Below are positions 5,916-12,386 of a stretch of DNA of 20,061 bases, in pieces (position 1 is the first letter of the stretch; each line of letters opens with the position of its first letter). The notes under the pieces are model-generated. The model was not told the DNA's origin. It did not search any database and saw only the letters and a program-made list of their open reading frames with translations. This DNA is from CAZNMF01 sp035547155. GTDB taxonomy: Bacteria > Acidobacteriota > Vicinamibacteria > Vicinamibacterales > SCN-69-37. The translations under genes and the position numbers were made by a program. Location: positions 1 to 20,061 of the forward strand of contig DASZVJ010000132.1 in NCBI GenBank assembly GCA_035547155.1. Reading direction: 5' to 3'.

Positions 5916-6271
5916 CCCCACAACGCTGCCGCTCCCGACGCGAGCGCCCGGACAGAATCCGTCGGCCCCCCGTAGCGAATAGAATCCGATTCCTGAAGCG
6001 ACAGGGATTGGAGGCTGTCCCACATGTACCGATTCAGCCAACGACTCGCGTGGGTGGCAGGCGTGGTGCTCCATTGGACGAAAGGATACGTCGGTGGGGT
6101 ACATCGTTATGCGCCACGCAATTCAAAGTAGCTCACCTCCTTCTATTTGCATTCCCTCCCCCTCAACGGGCATCATCACTCGCATTCGCCTGACGGATAG
6201 GTTCGTCGCCGCACGAGGCCGTGCGGGCAGGACGGCCGATCGATCGGGCCGGATCGCGGAGAACGTCCTCT
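5902..6271. other. Intergenic region between antitoxin and NIF3 operon
   Basis: The 370-nt gap carries the antitoxin promoter at its left end, a possible 35-codon ORF (6024-6131) and a TCACCTCCTTCT stretch (6134-6145) whose reverse strand is an extended Shine-Dalgarno without a convincing gene. A good promoter for the operon starting at 6272 is not evident. Confidence 0.5.
6024..6131 (+). CDS. Possible 35-residue small protein
   Basis: ATG at 6024 is preceded by GGAGG (6010-6014) at 9-nt spacing and followed by 34 sense codons and TAG. The predicted protein starts MYRFSQRLAWVAGVVLHWTKGY and is basic with a short hydrophobic part. There is no known relative and no strong coding signal; it could be chance. 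Confidence 0.25.
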   Translation: MYRFSQRLAWVAGVVLHWTKGYVGGVHRYAPRNSK

Positions 6272-7201
6272 ATGAAACGAGTGTCGAGACGCGAGTTCGT
6301 CACCGTCGCCGGCATCGGCGCCGCGGCCGCGCCGTTCGTGCTGCGCGCGCCGAAGCTCCACGCGGCGGCGCCGACGGCACAGGAGATCGTCGACCGCATC
6401 AAGCAGCGTGTCGGCGTCGCATGGAAACCCGAGACGGTCGATGGCTTCAAGGCCGGCGACCCGTCGACGCCAGTCACCGGCATCGTCACCACCGCGATGG
6501 CGACGATGAGCGTGCTGCAGGAAGCGGTCAAGCAGCGCGCGAATCTCGTCATCACGTTCGAGCCGACGTACTACTCGAAGGCCGACAGTCCGACGCCGCC
6601 CGCCGGACGCCGCGGCGGCGGCCCCGGCACGCCGCCGCCCGAAGCGCCCGCTGATCCCGTGTTCACGGCGAAGCGCGAGTTCATCGCGAAGAACAACCTC
6701 GTCGTCTGGCGCTTCAACGATCACTGGCGCGCGCGGACGCCGAATCCGCTCGTGCAAGGGCTGAGCGCCTCGCTCGGGCTCGCCTCGTCAACCGCGGCGG
6801 ATGCTGGTCAGCGCTTCGACGTCCACGCCACGACGCTCGACGCGCTCGTGATCGACGTCAAGAAGAAGCTCGGCTCACGCGGCGGCATGCGCATCGTCGG
6901 CGATCCGCATCTCCGCGTGCAGCGCGTCGGACTGCTTCCCGGCTCGACGCCGATTCAGGACACGCTCAAGCTGCTGCCGACGGTCGACTGCGTCATCGCC
7001 GGCGAAGTGCGCGAGTGGGAGTCCGTGGAGTACGCGCGCGATCTCGTGACGGCCGGCCAGCCGAAGTCGCTGATCGCGATCGGCCGCATCGTGTCCGAAG
7101 ATCCCGGCATGCGCGTGTGCGCCGACTGGCTCGGCACGATCGTGCCGGAGGTCAAATCACATTGGGTCACGGTCGGTGATCCGTACTGGAGGCCACTCTA
7201 A
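6272..7201 (+). CDS. NIF3/DUF34-like protein with Tat signal, metal ligands degraded
   Basis: A 309-residue protein. ATG at 6272 has GGAG at 6258-6261. The N-terminus MKRVSRREFVTVAGIGAAAAPFVL is a twin-arginine signal (SRREF then a hydrophobic stretch), so the protein should be exported folded. Residues 34-309 follow the NIF3-like dinuclear-metal fold. Aligned with the next gene, however, several likely metal residues are changed: H67 becomes F96, H105 becomes N149 and H229 becomes R272. D150, H151, E245 and E276 remain. A Pro/Gly-rich insert (residues 108-128) breaks the core. It is coupled to the next gene by a TAATG overlap. The family has been linked to nucleotide or GTP-cyclohydrolase-like chemistry and metal handling, without one agreed reaction. 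This copy may be a periplasmic, non-canonical or regulatory version. Confidence 0.85.
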   Translation: MKRVSRREFVTVAGIGAAAAPFVLRAPKLHAAAPTAQEIVDRIKQRVGVAWKPETVDGFKAGDPSTPVTGIVTTAMATMSVLQEAVKQRANLVITFEPTYYSKADSPTPPAGRRGGGPGTPPPEAPADPVFTAKREFIAKNNLVVWRFNDHWRARTPNPLVQGLSASLGLASSTAADAGQRFDVHATTLDALVIDVKKKLGSRGGMRIVGDPHLRVQRVGLLPGSTPIQDTLKLLPTVDCVIAGEVREWESVEYARDLVTAGQPKSLIAIGRIVSEDPGMRVCADWLGTIVPEVKSHWVTVGDPYWRPL

Positions 7202-8001
7202 TGGCGGCGCTCACCGCGGGCGAGGTCGTCGCCCGCATCAAATCGCATCTGGGCTTCGCGTGGCGCGAGAACACGTATCGCGACACGTTCAAGTTCGGCG
7301 GCCCGGACACCGAGGTCAAAGGCATCGCGACGACGATGTTCTGCTCGATGGGCGCGATCGAGCAGGCCGCTGCGGCCGGCCTCAACATGATCATTCCGCA
7401 CGAGGACACGTACTGGAACGACCGCGACGATCTCTCCGTCGTCGACGCCGACCCGCTCTATCGCACGAAGGTCGAGCTGATGACGAAACACCAGATCGTC
7501 ATCTTCCGCATGCACGATCACATGCACGCGCAGCGGCCCGACTTCACGTGGGTCGGCCTCACGCGCGTGCTCGGGCTCACGAGCGATCAGGAGACGGCGC
7601 CGCAGTCGCACCGGTTCACGATTCCGGAGACGACGCTCGAGGCGCTCGCGTCGGACTTCAAGAAGCGTTTGGGCGACAAGGCGATTCGCGTCGTCGGCGA
7701 TCCACGCGCGAAGGTGCGGCGCGTGCAGGTCGGCGTTGGCTACGCGACGCCGTCCGTCGCCTCACCAGATATCGACGTCGTCGTCAGCGGCGAGCAGCAG
7801 GAAGCCGACGGCGCGCTCGACAGTCCGGAATACGTGCTGGACGCGACGTCGCTCGGCATCGCGAAGGGCTGGATCATGCTCGGGCACAACGTGTCCGAAG
7901 AGCAAGGCATGCTCGAGATGGCGCAGTGGGTGAAATCGTTCACGCCAGAAGTGCCGGTGCAGCTGATTCGATCCGGCGAGCCCTTCTGGGCGCCGAAATG
8001 A
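7201..8001 (+). CDS. NIF3/DUF34-like dinuclear metal protein, cytoplasmic paralogue
   Basis: A 266-residue protein. ATG overlaps the previous stop by one base (TAATG) and has GGAGG at 7188-7192. There is no signal peptide. Candidate metal ligands are H67-E68 (IIPHEDTYW), H105-D106-H107 (MHDHMHA), E198 (SGEQQEAD) and H229/E233 (LGHNVSEEQG). In typical NIF3 proteins the first site is HH and the last is a GHxxxE-type motif; here the second H of HH is Glu. The sequence is clearly homologous to the preceding gene (for example GDKAIRVVGDPRAKVRRVQVG against GGMRIVGDPHLRVQRVG), so the pair arose by duplication. It is shorter than standard bacterial NIF3 proteins with a PII-like insert (about 370 residues), which is missing. 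Reaction not assigned. Confidence 0.87.
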   Translation: MAALTAGEVVARIKSHLGFAWRENTYRDTFKFGGPDTEVKGIATTMFCSMGAIEQAAAAGLNMIIPHEDTYWNDRDDLSVVDADPLYRTKVELMTKHQIVIFRMHDHMHAQRPDFTWVGLTRVLGLTSDQETAPQSHRFTIPETTLEALASDFKKRLGDKAIRVVGDPRAKVRRVQVGVGYATPSVASPDIDVVVSGEQQEADGALDSPEYVLDATSLGIAKGWIMLGHNVSEEQGMLEMAQWVKSFTPEVPVQLIRSGEPFWAPK

Positions 8002-8303
8002 CGGCGGACGAGTTCCGGCGCAGTCTGTCGGACGCCGTCGTTCCTCCCGGCCTCCCGCACGCCCTCATCGCGCTGTGGCACGACGGTCGCGGCGACTGGG
8101 ACGAAGCCCATCGCGTCGCGCAGGACATCCACGACGCGACCGGCTCGCACGTACACGCCTATCTCCATCGCAAGGAAGGCGACGAGGCCAACGCGCACTA
8201 CTGGTACCGGCGCGCGGGCGTCGCGCCGTTCGATGGCAGCCTCGACGATGAATGGAAAGAGATCGTGGGTGGACTGCTCCGCGCCCTCCACTCCTCCATG
8301 TGA
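7998..8303 (+). CDS. Conserved 101-residue protein, third gene of NIF3 operon
   Basis: ATG overlaps the preceding stop (ATGA, 7998-8001), so translation is coupled. The protein is acidic and helical. It has the motif LWHDGRGDWDEAHRVAQDI, then SHVHAYLHRKEGDEANAHYW and YRRAG, ending DDEWKEIVGGLLRAL. I recognise this WHDxxGDWDxAHxxAQ...HAYLHRKEGDxxNAxYW family as widespread but uncharacterised. The form resembles a tetratricopeptide-like helical hairpin. Its tight coupling to the NIF3 pair suggests shared function; none is known. It ends 6 nt from the convergent kinase gene. Confidence 0.88.
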   Translation: MTADEFRRSLSDAVVPPGLPHALIALWHDGRGDWDEAHRVAQDIHDATGSHVHAYLHRKEGDEANAHYWYRRAGVAPFDGSLDDEWKEIVGGLLRALHSSM

Positions 8304-8309
8304 ATTTTC

Positions 8310-9347
8310 CTACGCGCGACTTTGGTACAGCGCCGCGAGCGCCGCGCCGATCGACTGCGACAGATCGCCAAGCGCTGCCGGGACGATCGTCACACGCGCG
8401 CGTTGCGCGGGCCACAGGTATGGCAACGCCGTCTCGCGAATCGTTCGCAGATACCGCTCGCGGAACTCCTCGGTCGTCGACTCCGGATCCATCAGCCCGC
8501 CGCCGATGACGACGAACTCGGTGTCCAGCGCCATCGCGAGCGACGCGACGTGCAGGCCGAGCGCGCGCGCCTGGAAATCGAAAATCTCGTTCGCGAGCGC
8601 GTCACCTTTCTGCGCGAGTCCACGCAGCGCGAACGCGCGATGCTTCATGTCGAGCGGCGAGCTCGCGAGCTCGTGCCCGGGATGGCGCTCGAGTCGCTCC
8701 GCCAGAAGGTACGGCAAGCCGGACAACGTCGTGTAGACCTCGACGCAGCCCCAGTCGCGGCCGCAGCCGCAGCGATACGGCTTCGCGCCGAGCAAGTGCA
8801 GCGGCGCGGGCATGTGCGCGGCTTCCATGCCGGCAAGCGTGTCGCCGTCGAGCGGCAGCCCGTGGCGATCGATGTACGCGCAGCCGAGCCCCGATCCCGG
8901 TGCGAGCATCAGCACCGTCGCCTGGCTGTTGCCGCGCACGTGCCGCGCTTCCGCCACGCCGCCGAAGTTGCCGTCGTTGCCGACGACGAGCGGAATCGCG
9001 CGGCCGGCGCGCGCCGCCAGCGCGTTGCTGTAGGCGGTGTGCACGTCGAAGCCGGCGAAGCTCTCGGGCAGATTCGGCGACTTGTCGAACACGCCGTAGC
9101 GCTGGAACGGTCCCGGAATCGACAAGCCAACGCCTTCGACCTGATCCCACGTCAGCTGGTTGTGCCCGAGGTACTCGGTGATGGACGCGACCCAGCCTTC
9201 GACGACGGCGTGCGTGCCGCTGGCCGATCCGGTGGGTTTCTGCAGGAGCCGCGTGGACACGACGGTGCCGTCGCGCCACACCGCGCCGACCTTCGACGTC
9301 GTCGCTCCCCCATCCGTCCCGACGTACACGTGCCGCTCTGCTGTCAT
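8310..9347 (-). CDS. ROK-family sugar kinase
   Basis: A 345-residue protein. ROK kinases phosphorylate sugars such as glucose or N-acetylglucosamine with ATP in the cytoplasm. Seen are the nucleotide motif GTDGGATTSKVG (residues 10-21), GLSIPGPF, the catalytic GNDGNFGGVAE (D125), LAGMEAAH (E175, H178) in place of the usual GExGH, a zinc-like C193-G-C195...G-C201-V-E203, and the adenine-side GGGLMDPES. The zinc motif has one extra residue between CG and GC compared with the usual CxCGxxGCxE. ATG at 9347 is chosen, with GAGG four bases upstream and the motif start nine residues later; an alternative start 12 codons upstream would translate the palindrome at 9361-9376. No DNA-binding N-terminus is present, so it is an enzyme rather than a ROK repressor. 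Substrate not determinable. Confidence 0.9.
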   Translation of the reverse strand: MTAERHVYVGTDGGATTSKVGAVWRDGTVVSTRLLQKPTGSASGTHAVVEGWVASITEYLGHNQLTWDQVEGVGLSIPGPFQRYGVFDKSPNLPESFAGFDVHTAYSNALAARAGRAIPLVVGNDGNFGGVAEARHVRGNSQATVLMLAPGSGLGCAYIDRHGLPLDGDTLAGMEAAHMPAPLHLLGAKPYRCGCGRDWGCVEVYTTLSGLPYLLAERLERHPGHELASSPLDMKHRAFALRGLAQKGDALANEIFDFQARALGLHVASLAMALDTEFVVIGGGLMDPESTTEEFRERYLRTIRETALPYLWPAQRARVTIVPAALGDLSQSIGAALAALYQSRA

Positions 9348-9360
9348 CACGCCTCGCTCG

Positions 9361-9376
9361 ATGTGGGCGCCCACAT
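9361..9376. promoter_or_regulatory. Perfect 16-nt palindrome upstream of the ROK kinase
   Basis: ATGTGGGCGCCCACAT is exactly self-complementary. It lies 14 nt before the kinase ATG on the minus strand, within the leader. It could be a repressor operator or a hairpin near the ribosome binding site. The ATGT...ACAT ends resemble PadR-type half sites, but this is only a resemblance. Confidence 0.5.
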
Positions 9377-9443
9377 GCGCCAACGCAGCATGATATGCGA
9401 ACGTCCGCGCGTACTGCGTCCGAGTGTCGCGTCGGCGGACGTC

Positions 9444-9472
9444 TTGCTCCCGATCGCTGCCGCGTGTAGGCT
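9444..9472 (+). promoter_or_regulatory. Putative promoter of the diheme cytochrome gene
   Basis: TTGCTC (9444-9449), a 17-nt spacer and TAGGCT (9467-9472) form a sigma-70-like promoter, about 45 nt before the GTG start. Confidence 0.5.
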
Positions 9473-9516
9473 CGTCACGTTCTGATTGTCACGATTGTGT
9501 CTCCGGAGGTCGTCTC

Positions 9517-10551
9517 GTGAACGTGAAGTCGCTTCTTTCGTGTGCGGTCGCGTGTCTGTTGACCGCCGGCGGATTGCGCGCCGCGCAGACGCGCGAGATG
9601 CCGGCCGCGTGGCCGTACGCACAACCACAGTTGCCGCCCGGTGAGATTCCGCCGCAGGCGCCCGCGCCGCGCACGCCGCCGGTGCAAACACCCGCGCCGC
9701 CGAATCCGAACGCACCGCCGCCGCAGTTGCGGCAGGCCGAAGGATCCAAGTTCCAATTCACGCAGCAGCAGATCAACAACAGCTATGGCCCCGCGGACTG
9801 GTTCCCCGAGGAACATCCGCAGATGCCGGACGTCGTTGCGCACGGCAAGCCGGGCCAGGCGCGCGCGTGCGGGCTGTGCCATCTGCCGAACGGACGCGGC
9901 CGTCCGGAGAACGCGCCGCTGCAAGGGCTGCCCGAGGCGTACATCGTCCAGCAGATCCACGATTTCCAGGACGGTCTGCGGCACAGCTCCGACCCGCGCA
10001 AGGCGAACACGCTGGAGATGATCAACATCGCGAAGACGCTGAGCGAGGACGAGATCAAGCAGGTCGCCGCGTACTTCTCCTCGATCAAAGTGCCGAAGTA
10101 CATCCGTGTCGTCGAATCCGACACCGTGCCGAAGACGCGCGTGCAGGGCGAGATCTACTTCCCCGCGGCGGACGGCGGCACCGAGCCGATCGGGACGCGC
10201 ATCATCGAGATGCCGGAAGATGTGGCGCAGACGCAGATGCGCAGCCCGCACTCGGGCTTCGTCGCGTACGCGCCGACCGGCAGCATCAAGCGCGGCGAAG
10301 CGCTCGCGACGACCGGCGGCAACGGCAAGACGACGGCGTGCGTCACGTGCCACGGACCCGGCCTCAAGGGCCTCGGACCGGTGCCGAACATCGCGGGCCG
10401 ATCGCCGAGCTACCTCGCGCGGCAGATCTACGACATCAAGCTCGGCACGCGTCACGGCTCGATGACCGAGCTGATGATGCCGGTCGTCGCCAATCTCACC
10501 GACAGCGACGTCGTCGATCTGATCGCGTACGTGTCATCGCTGAACCCGTAG
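9517..10551 (+). CDS. Diheme cytochrome c, periplasmic
   Basis: A 344-residue protein. GTG at 9517 with GGAGG at 9505-9509 (7-nt spacing). The signal peptide spans MNVKSLLSCAVACLLTAGG to about residue 23. A Pro-rich linker (residues ~37-70) follows, then two class I cytochrome c domains. Heme sites are C118-G-L-C121-H122 and C275-V-T-C278-H279. Each domain continues in the c4-type way (LQGLPEAYIVQQIHDFQDGLR; IAGRSPSYLARQIYDIKLGTR) and ends in a helix (SEDEIKQVAAYFSSI; TDSDVVDLIAYVSSL). M168 and M320/M321 are candidate axial ligands. It resembles cytochrome c4, an electron carrier to oxidases, but the Pro-rich linker is unusual. No partner oxidase is nearby. A strong hairpin (10567-10607) follows the stop. 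Confidence 0.92.
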   Translation: MNVKSLLSCAVACLLTAGGLRAAQTREMPAAWPYAQPQLPPGEIPPQAPAPRTPPVQTPAPPNPNAPPPQLRQAEGSKFQFTQQQINNSYGPADWFPEEHPQMPDVVAHGKPGQARACGLCHLPNGRGRPENAPLQGLPEAYIVQQIHDFQDGLRHSSDPRKANTLEMINIAKTLSEDEIKQVAAYFSSIKVPKYIRVVESDTVPKTRVQGEIYFPAADGGTEPIGTRIIEMPEDVAQTQMRSPHSGFVAYAPTGSIKRGEALATTGGNGKTTACVTCHGPGLKGLGPVPNIAGRSPSYLARQIYDIKLGTRHGSMTELMMPVVANLTDSDVVDLIAYVSSLNP

Positions 10552-10566
10552 GAACGACGGCCGTTA

Positions 10567-10607
10567 GAGCGTCAGACCGGACCTTCCACATATCCGGTCT
10601 GACGCTC
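10567..10607 (+). terminator. Perfect 15-bp hairpin after the cytochrome gene
   Basis: GAGCGTCAGACCGGA (10567-10581) pairs without mismatch with TCCGGTCTGACGCTC (10593-10607) around an 11-nt loop, 15 nt after the stop codon. There is no T tract, so it may stop transcription with Rho or protect the 3' end, or act in both directions. Confidence 0.6.
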
Positions 10608-10616
10608 AGAGCCGTC

Positions 10617-10651
10617 GAACTACGAACTACGAACTACGAACTTTGAAAGAC
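10617..10651 (+). repeat. Heptad array GAACTAC x3 plus degenerate units
   Basis: Three exact GAACTAC units (10617-10637) are followed by GAACTTT and GAAAGAC in the same 7-nt phase. The array lies between the cytochrome hairpin and the EAL-HDOD gene. It belongs to the same family as arrays near 12067, 16889 and 20028 (G-R-R-C-T-A-C pattern). Confidence 0.8.
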
Positions 10652-10684
10652 GACGCTCCGCACGCCTGCACATGGATCTCTTGG

Positions 10685-10712
10685 TTTCGAAGTTCGAACT
10701 TCGAAGTTCGAA
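10685..10712. repeat. Self-complementary heptad array NTTCGAA x4
   Basis: Four 7-nt units TTTCGAA, GTTCGAA, CTTCGAA, GTTCGAA run in tandem. Each contains the palindrome TTCGAA, so the array reads similarly on both strands and can fold on itself. In GAA phase it is GAAGTTC/GAACTTC, sharing the 7-nt period of the array at 10617. Confidence 0.8.
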
Positions 10713-10739
10713 ATTGACAAGAGCCTTTCAGACAGGGCC

Positions 10740-10767
10740 CTAAACATTCCTCCGCCCCAGCCGATTG
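10740..10767 (+). promoter_or_regulatory. Sigma-28 (FliA)-like promoter of the EAL-HDOD gene
   Basis: TAAACATT (10741-10748), an 11-nt spacer and GCCGATTG (10760-10767) fit the flagellar sigma-28 consensus TAAAGTTT-N11-GCCGATAA, with exact CTAAA-N15-GCCGAT spacing. It ends 37 nt before the EAL-HDOD ATG. It is the only promoter-like pair well placed for this gene. Confidence 0.5.
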
Positions 10768-10804
10768 TCGGGACGGTCAGGTTTCCCTGATCGCTGGAGC
10801 GCGA

Positions 10805-12064
10805 ATGAGCCCGACGCCATCTCCGAAAGACACGCCTGCACGAATTTTCGTTGCCCGGCAGCCGATCCTCGACAAGAGCGGACGCGTGTTCGGCTACGAG
10901 CTGCTCTACCGGCAGAACGCGGAAATCGACTCGAAGGCGGGCGTGCACGACGACTACGCGACGGCCAAGGTCATCGACGGCCTGTTCGCGATCGGCTTCG
11001 AGACGCTGACGAGCGGCCGCAAAGCGTTCGTCAATGTGAGCCGCCGGCTGCTACTCGAGGGCGTGCCGGCCGTGCTGCCGCGCGACAAGGTCGTGCTCGA
11101 GCTGGGCGCGGACATCGAGGCGGACTCGGAAGTCCTGGATGTCTGCCGGCAGCTCCGCAAGGACGGCTACACGCTCGCGATCGACGACTTCACGATGACC
11201 GCGTGGACGGCCGAGCTCGTGCCGCTCGTCCACTACCTCAAGATCGATTTCCTGCGCGCCGGCGAGTCGGCGGCGCGTCTGCCGAACCTCGCGTCCGGCG
11301 AGGGCCCGACGCTCATCGCGAAAAAGATCGAGACGGCCGAGAAGTTCAAGGAAGCCGTGGTCGGCGGCTACGATCTCTTCCAGGGCTTCTTCCTCGGCAA
11401 GCCGATCATCAAGCAGAGCCGTCCGGTGCCCGCGCAGCACGTCGCGAGCCTGCGCCTGCTCCACGCGCTCAACAATCCGAACCTGTCGGTCCATCAGCTC
11501 GAAGAGCTCGTCAAACACGATCCCGCGTTGTGCTTTTTGATCTTGCGGACGGTCAACTCCGCCGCGTTTGCGCTGCGGACGACGGTGCAGTCGATTCGCG
11601 AAGCGCTGGTGCTGCTCGGCCGCGACACGGTGCGGCGCTGGGCATCACTGTGGGCGCTGGCGGGTCTGAGTCAGAACGCGCACGCGGAGCTGTTGACGAT
11701 GGCGACGATTCGCGCGCGGTGCTGCGAGCTGCTCGGCGCGAGCACCGGCGATGAGGACGCCGCGGCGGAAGGCTTCCTCGTCGGAATGTGCTCGCTGATG
11801 GACGCGATTCTCGATCAGCCCATGCCGACGCTGCTGCAGACGCTGCCGCTGCCCGAGCGCGTGCGTGACGCGCTGCTCGGCCAGGAGAACCCGCGGCGCA
11901 GCCTGCTGGACTGCACGGTCGCATACGAGCAAGGCAGCTGGGATCAGTGCTTCGAGCTCTCGCGCGGCGCCGGCGTCAACCCGTCGGTCCTGCCCGCTGC
12001 ATACGCCGAAGCCCTGCGGTGGTCGACCGACCTGCGCCAGGGCGCGGCGCCGACGAGACACTGA
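10805..12064 (+). CDS. EAL-HDOD signalling protein (YuxH/CmpJ type)
   Basis: A 419-residue protein. ATG at 10805 with GGAG at 10796-10799. Residues ~13-205 form an EAL domain: FVARQPILD, YELLYR (E32), FVNVSRRLL (N77), VVLELGADI (E99), LAIDDF (D127-D128), LKIDFL (K146), KKIET (E176) and LFQGFFLGKP (Q193). Loop 6 reads DDFTMTAWT instead of the DDFGTGYS type of active phosphodiesterases, so activity on cyclic di-GMP is doubtful and a binding role is more likely. Residues ~206-400 are an HDOD domain (LRLLHALNNPNLSVHQLEELV, VNSAAFALRT, ALVLLGRDTVRRW), a metal-free HD-like signalling module. There is no membrane segment. The sigma-28-like promoter suggests a link with motility. The gene ends at the hairpin-heptad element near 12067. 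Confidence 0.92.
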   Translation: MSPTPSPKDTPARIFVARQPILDKSGRVFGYELLYRQNAEIDSKAGVHDDYATAKVIDGLFAIGFETLTSGRKAFVNVSRRLLLEGVPAVLPRDKVVLELGADIEADSEVLDVCRQLRKDGYTLAIDDFTMTAWTAELVPLVHYLKIDFLRAGESAARLPNLASGEGPTLIAKKIETAEKFKEAVVGGYDLFQGFFLGKPIIKQSRPVPAQHVASLRLLHALNNPNLSVHQLEELVKHDPALCFLILRTVNSAAFALRTTVQSIREALVLLGRDTVRRWASLWALAGLSQNAHAELLTMATIRARCCELLGASTGDEDAAAEGFLVGMCSLMDAILDQPMPTLLQTLPLPERVRDALLGQENPRRSLLDCTVAYEQGSWDQCFELSRGAGVNPSVLPAAYAEALRWSTDLRQGAAPTRH

Positions 12065-12066
12065 CA

Positions 12067-12122
12067 CGGGCTACGGGCTACGGACCACAGACGGCGTAGC
12101 CCGTAGCCTGTAGCCCGTAGCC
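12067..12122. repeat. Heptad-repeat inverted repeat between convergent genes
   Basis: GGGCTAC units (12068-12083) and inverted CGTAGCC-type units (12095-12122) face each other. GGCTACGGGCTACG (12069-12082) pairs perfectly with 12095-12108, a 14-bp stem with a 12-nt loop; a second copy (TGTAGCCCGTAGCC) allows an alternative pairing. It fills the whole gap between the stops of the EAL-HDOD gene and the 71-residue protein and probably serves both as a terminator. Confidence 0.75.
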
Positions 12123-12124
12123 TG

Positions 12125-12340
12125 CTACCAGAGATGCATCACTGAAAACACCGCCCGCTTGAAGGCGGCGGCCCTGCTCTGTCTCGATTCGAGCTTGGCC
12201 AGCGCGTCGGGGGGACGGTTGACCCAGTCGCTGTCGCGGCGGCCGCCGCGCCATTCGGCCCGGCGGTCCGGATTGCGGCGGCGATCGAAGACGGGAGGCA
12301 CAGGAGGCACGTCGGCGATGTCCGAAATGATGTGCTTCAT
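12125..12340 (-). CDS. Small Arg-rich conserved protein
   Basis: A 71-residue protein. Its centre is a charged repeat-like stretch, VFDRRRNPDRRAEWRGGRRDSDWVN (residues 17-41), after a Pro-rich lead (VPPVPP). There is no signal peptide or membrane helix. I recognise the RRNPDRR...WRGGRRDSDW type as a recurring small hypothetical in this lineage, without function. It might bind nucleic acid through its Arg cluster. There is no ribosome binding site before the ATG. It lies 46 nt downstream of the aminotransferase on the same strand, with a palindrome (12345-12360) in between. Confidence 0.6.
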   Translation of the reverse strand: MKHIISDIADVPPVPPVFDRRRNPDRRAEWRGGRRDSDWVNRPPDALAKLESRQSRAAAFKRAVFSVMHLW

Positions 12341-12344
12341 GCCG

Positions 12345-12360
12345 GACGTATCGGTACGTC
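12345..12360. promoter_or_regulatory. Hairpin/palindrome GACGTA-TCGG-TACGTC
   Basis: A perfect 6-bp inverted repeat with a 4-nt loop, 4 nt before the start of the 71-residue protein. It could be an operator or a leader hairpin. A weak sigma-28-like pair overlaps it on the minus strand (TACAGTTT at plus 12368-12375 and ACCGATAC at 12348-12355, spacing one base too long). Confidence 0.3.
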
Positions 12361-12386
12361 GCGCGAAAAACTGTACAGACGGGCCT

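Noticed and set aside
9348..9383. Upstream start adding 12 residues to the ROK kinase
   Set aside because: It would place the perfect palindrome in coding sequence, and the ATP motif already follows closely from 9347.
10617..10712. Short tandem repeats as a CRISPR array
   Set aside because: Units of 7 nt without spacers or cas genes are not CRISPR.
10714..10719. Exact TTGACA as -35 of the EAL-HDOD gene
   Set aside because: No -10 lies at 16-18 nt; the nearest TAAACA is 21 nt away. The sigma-28-like pair fits better.
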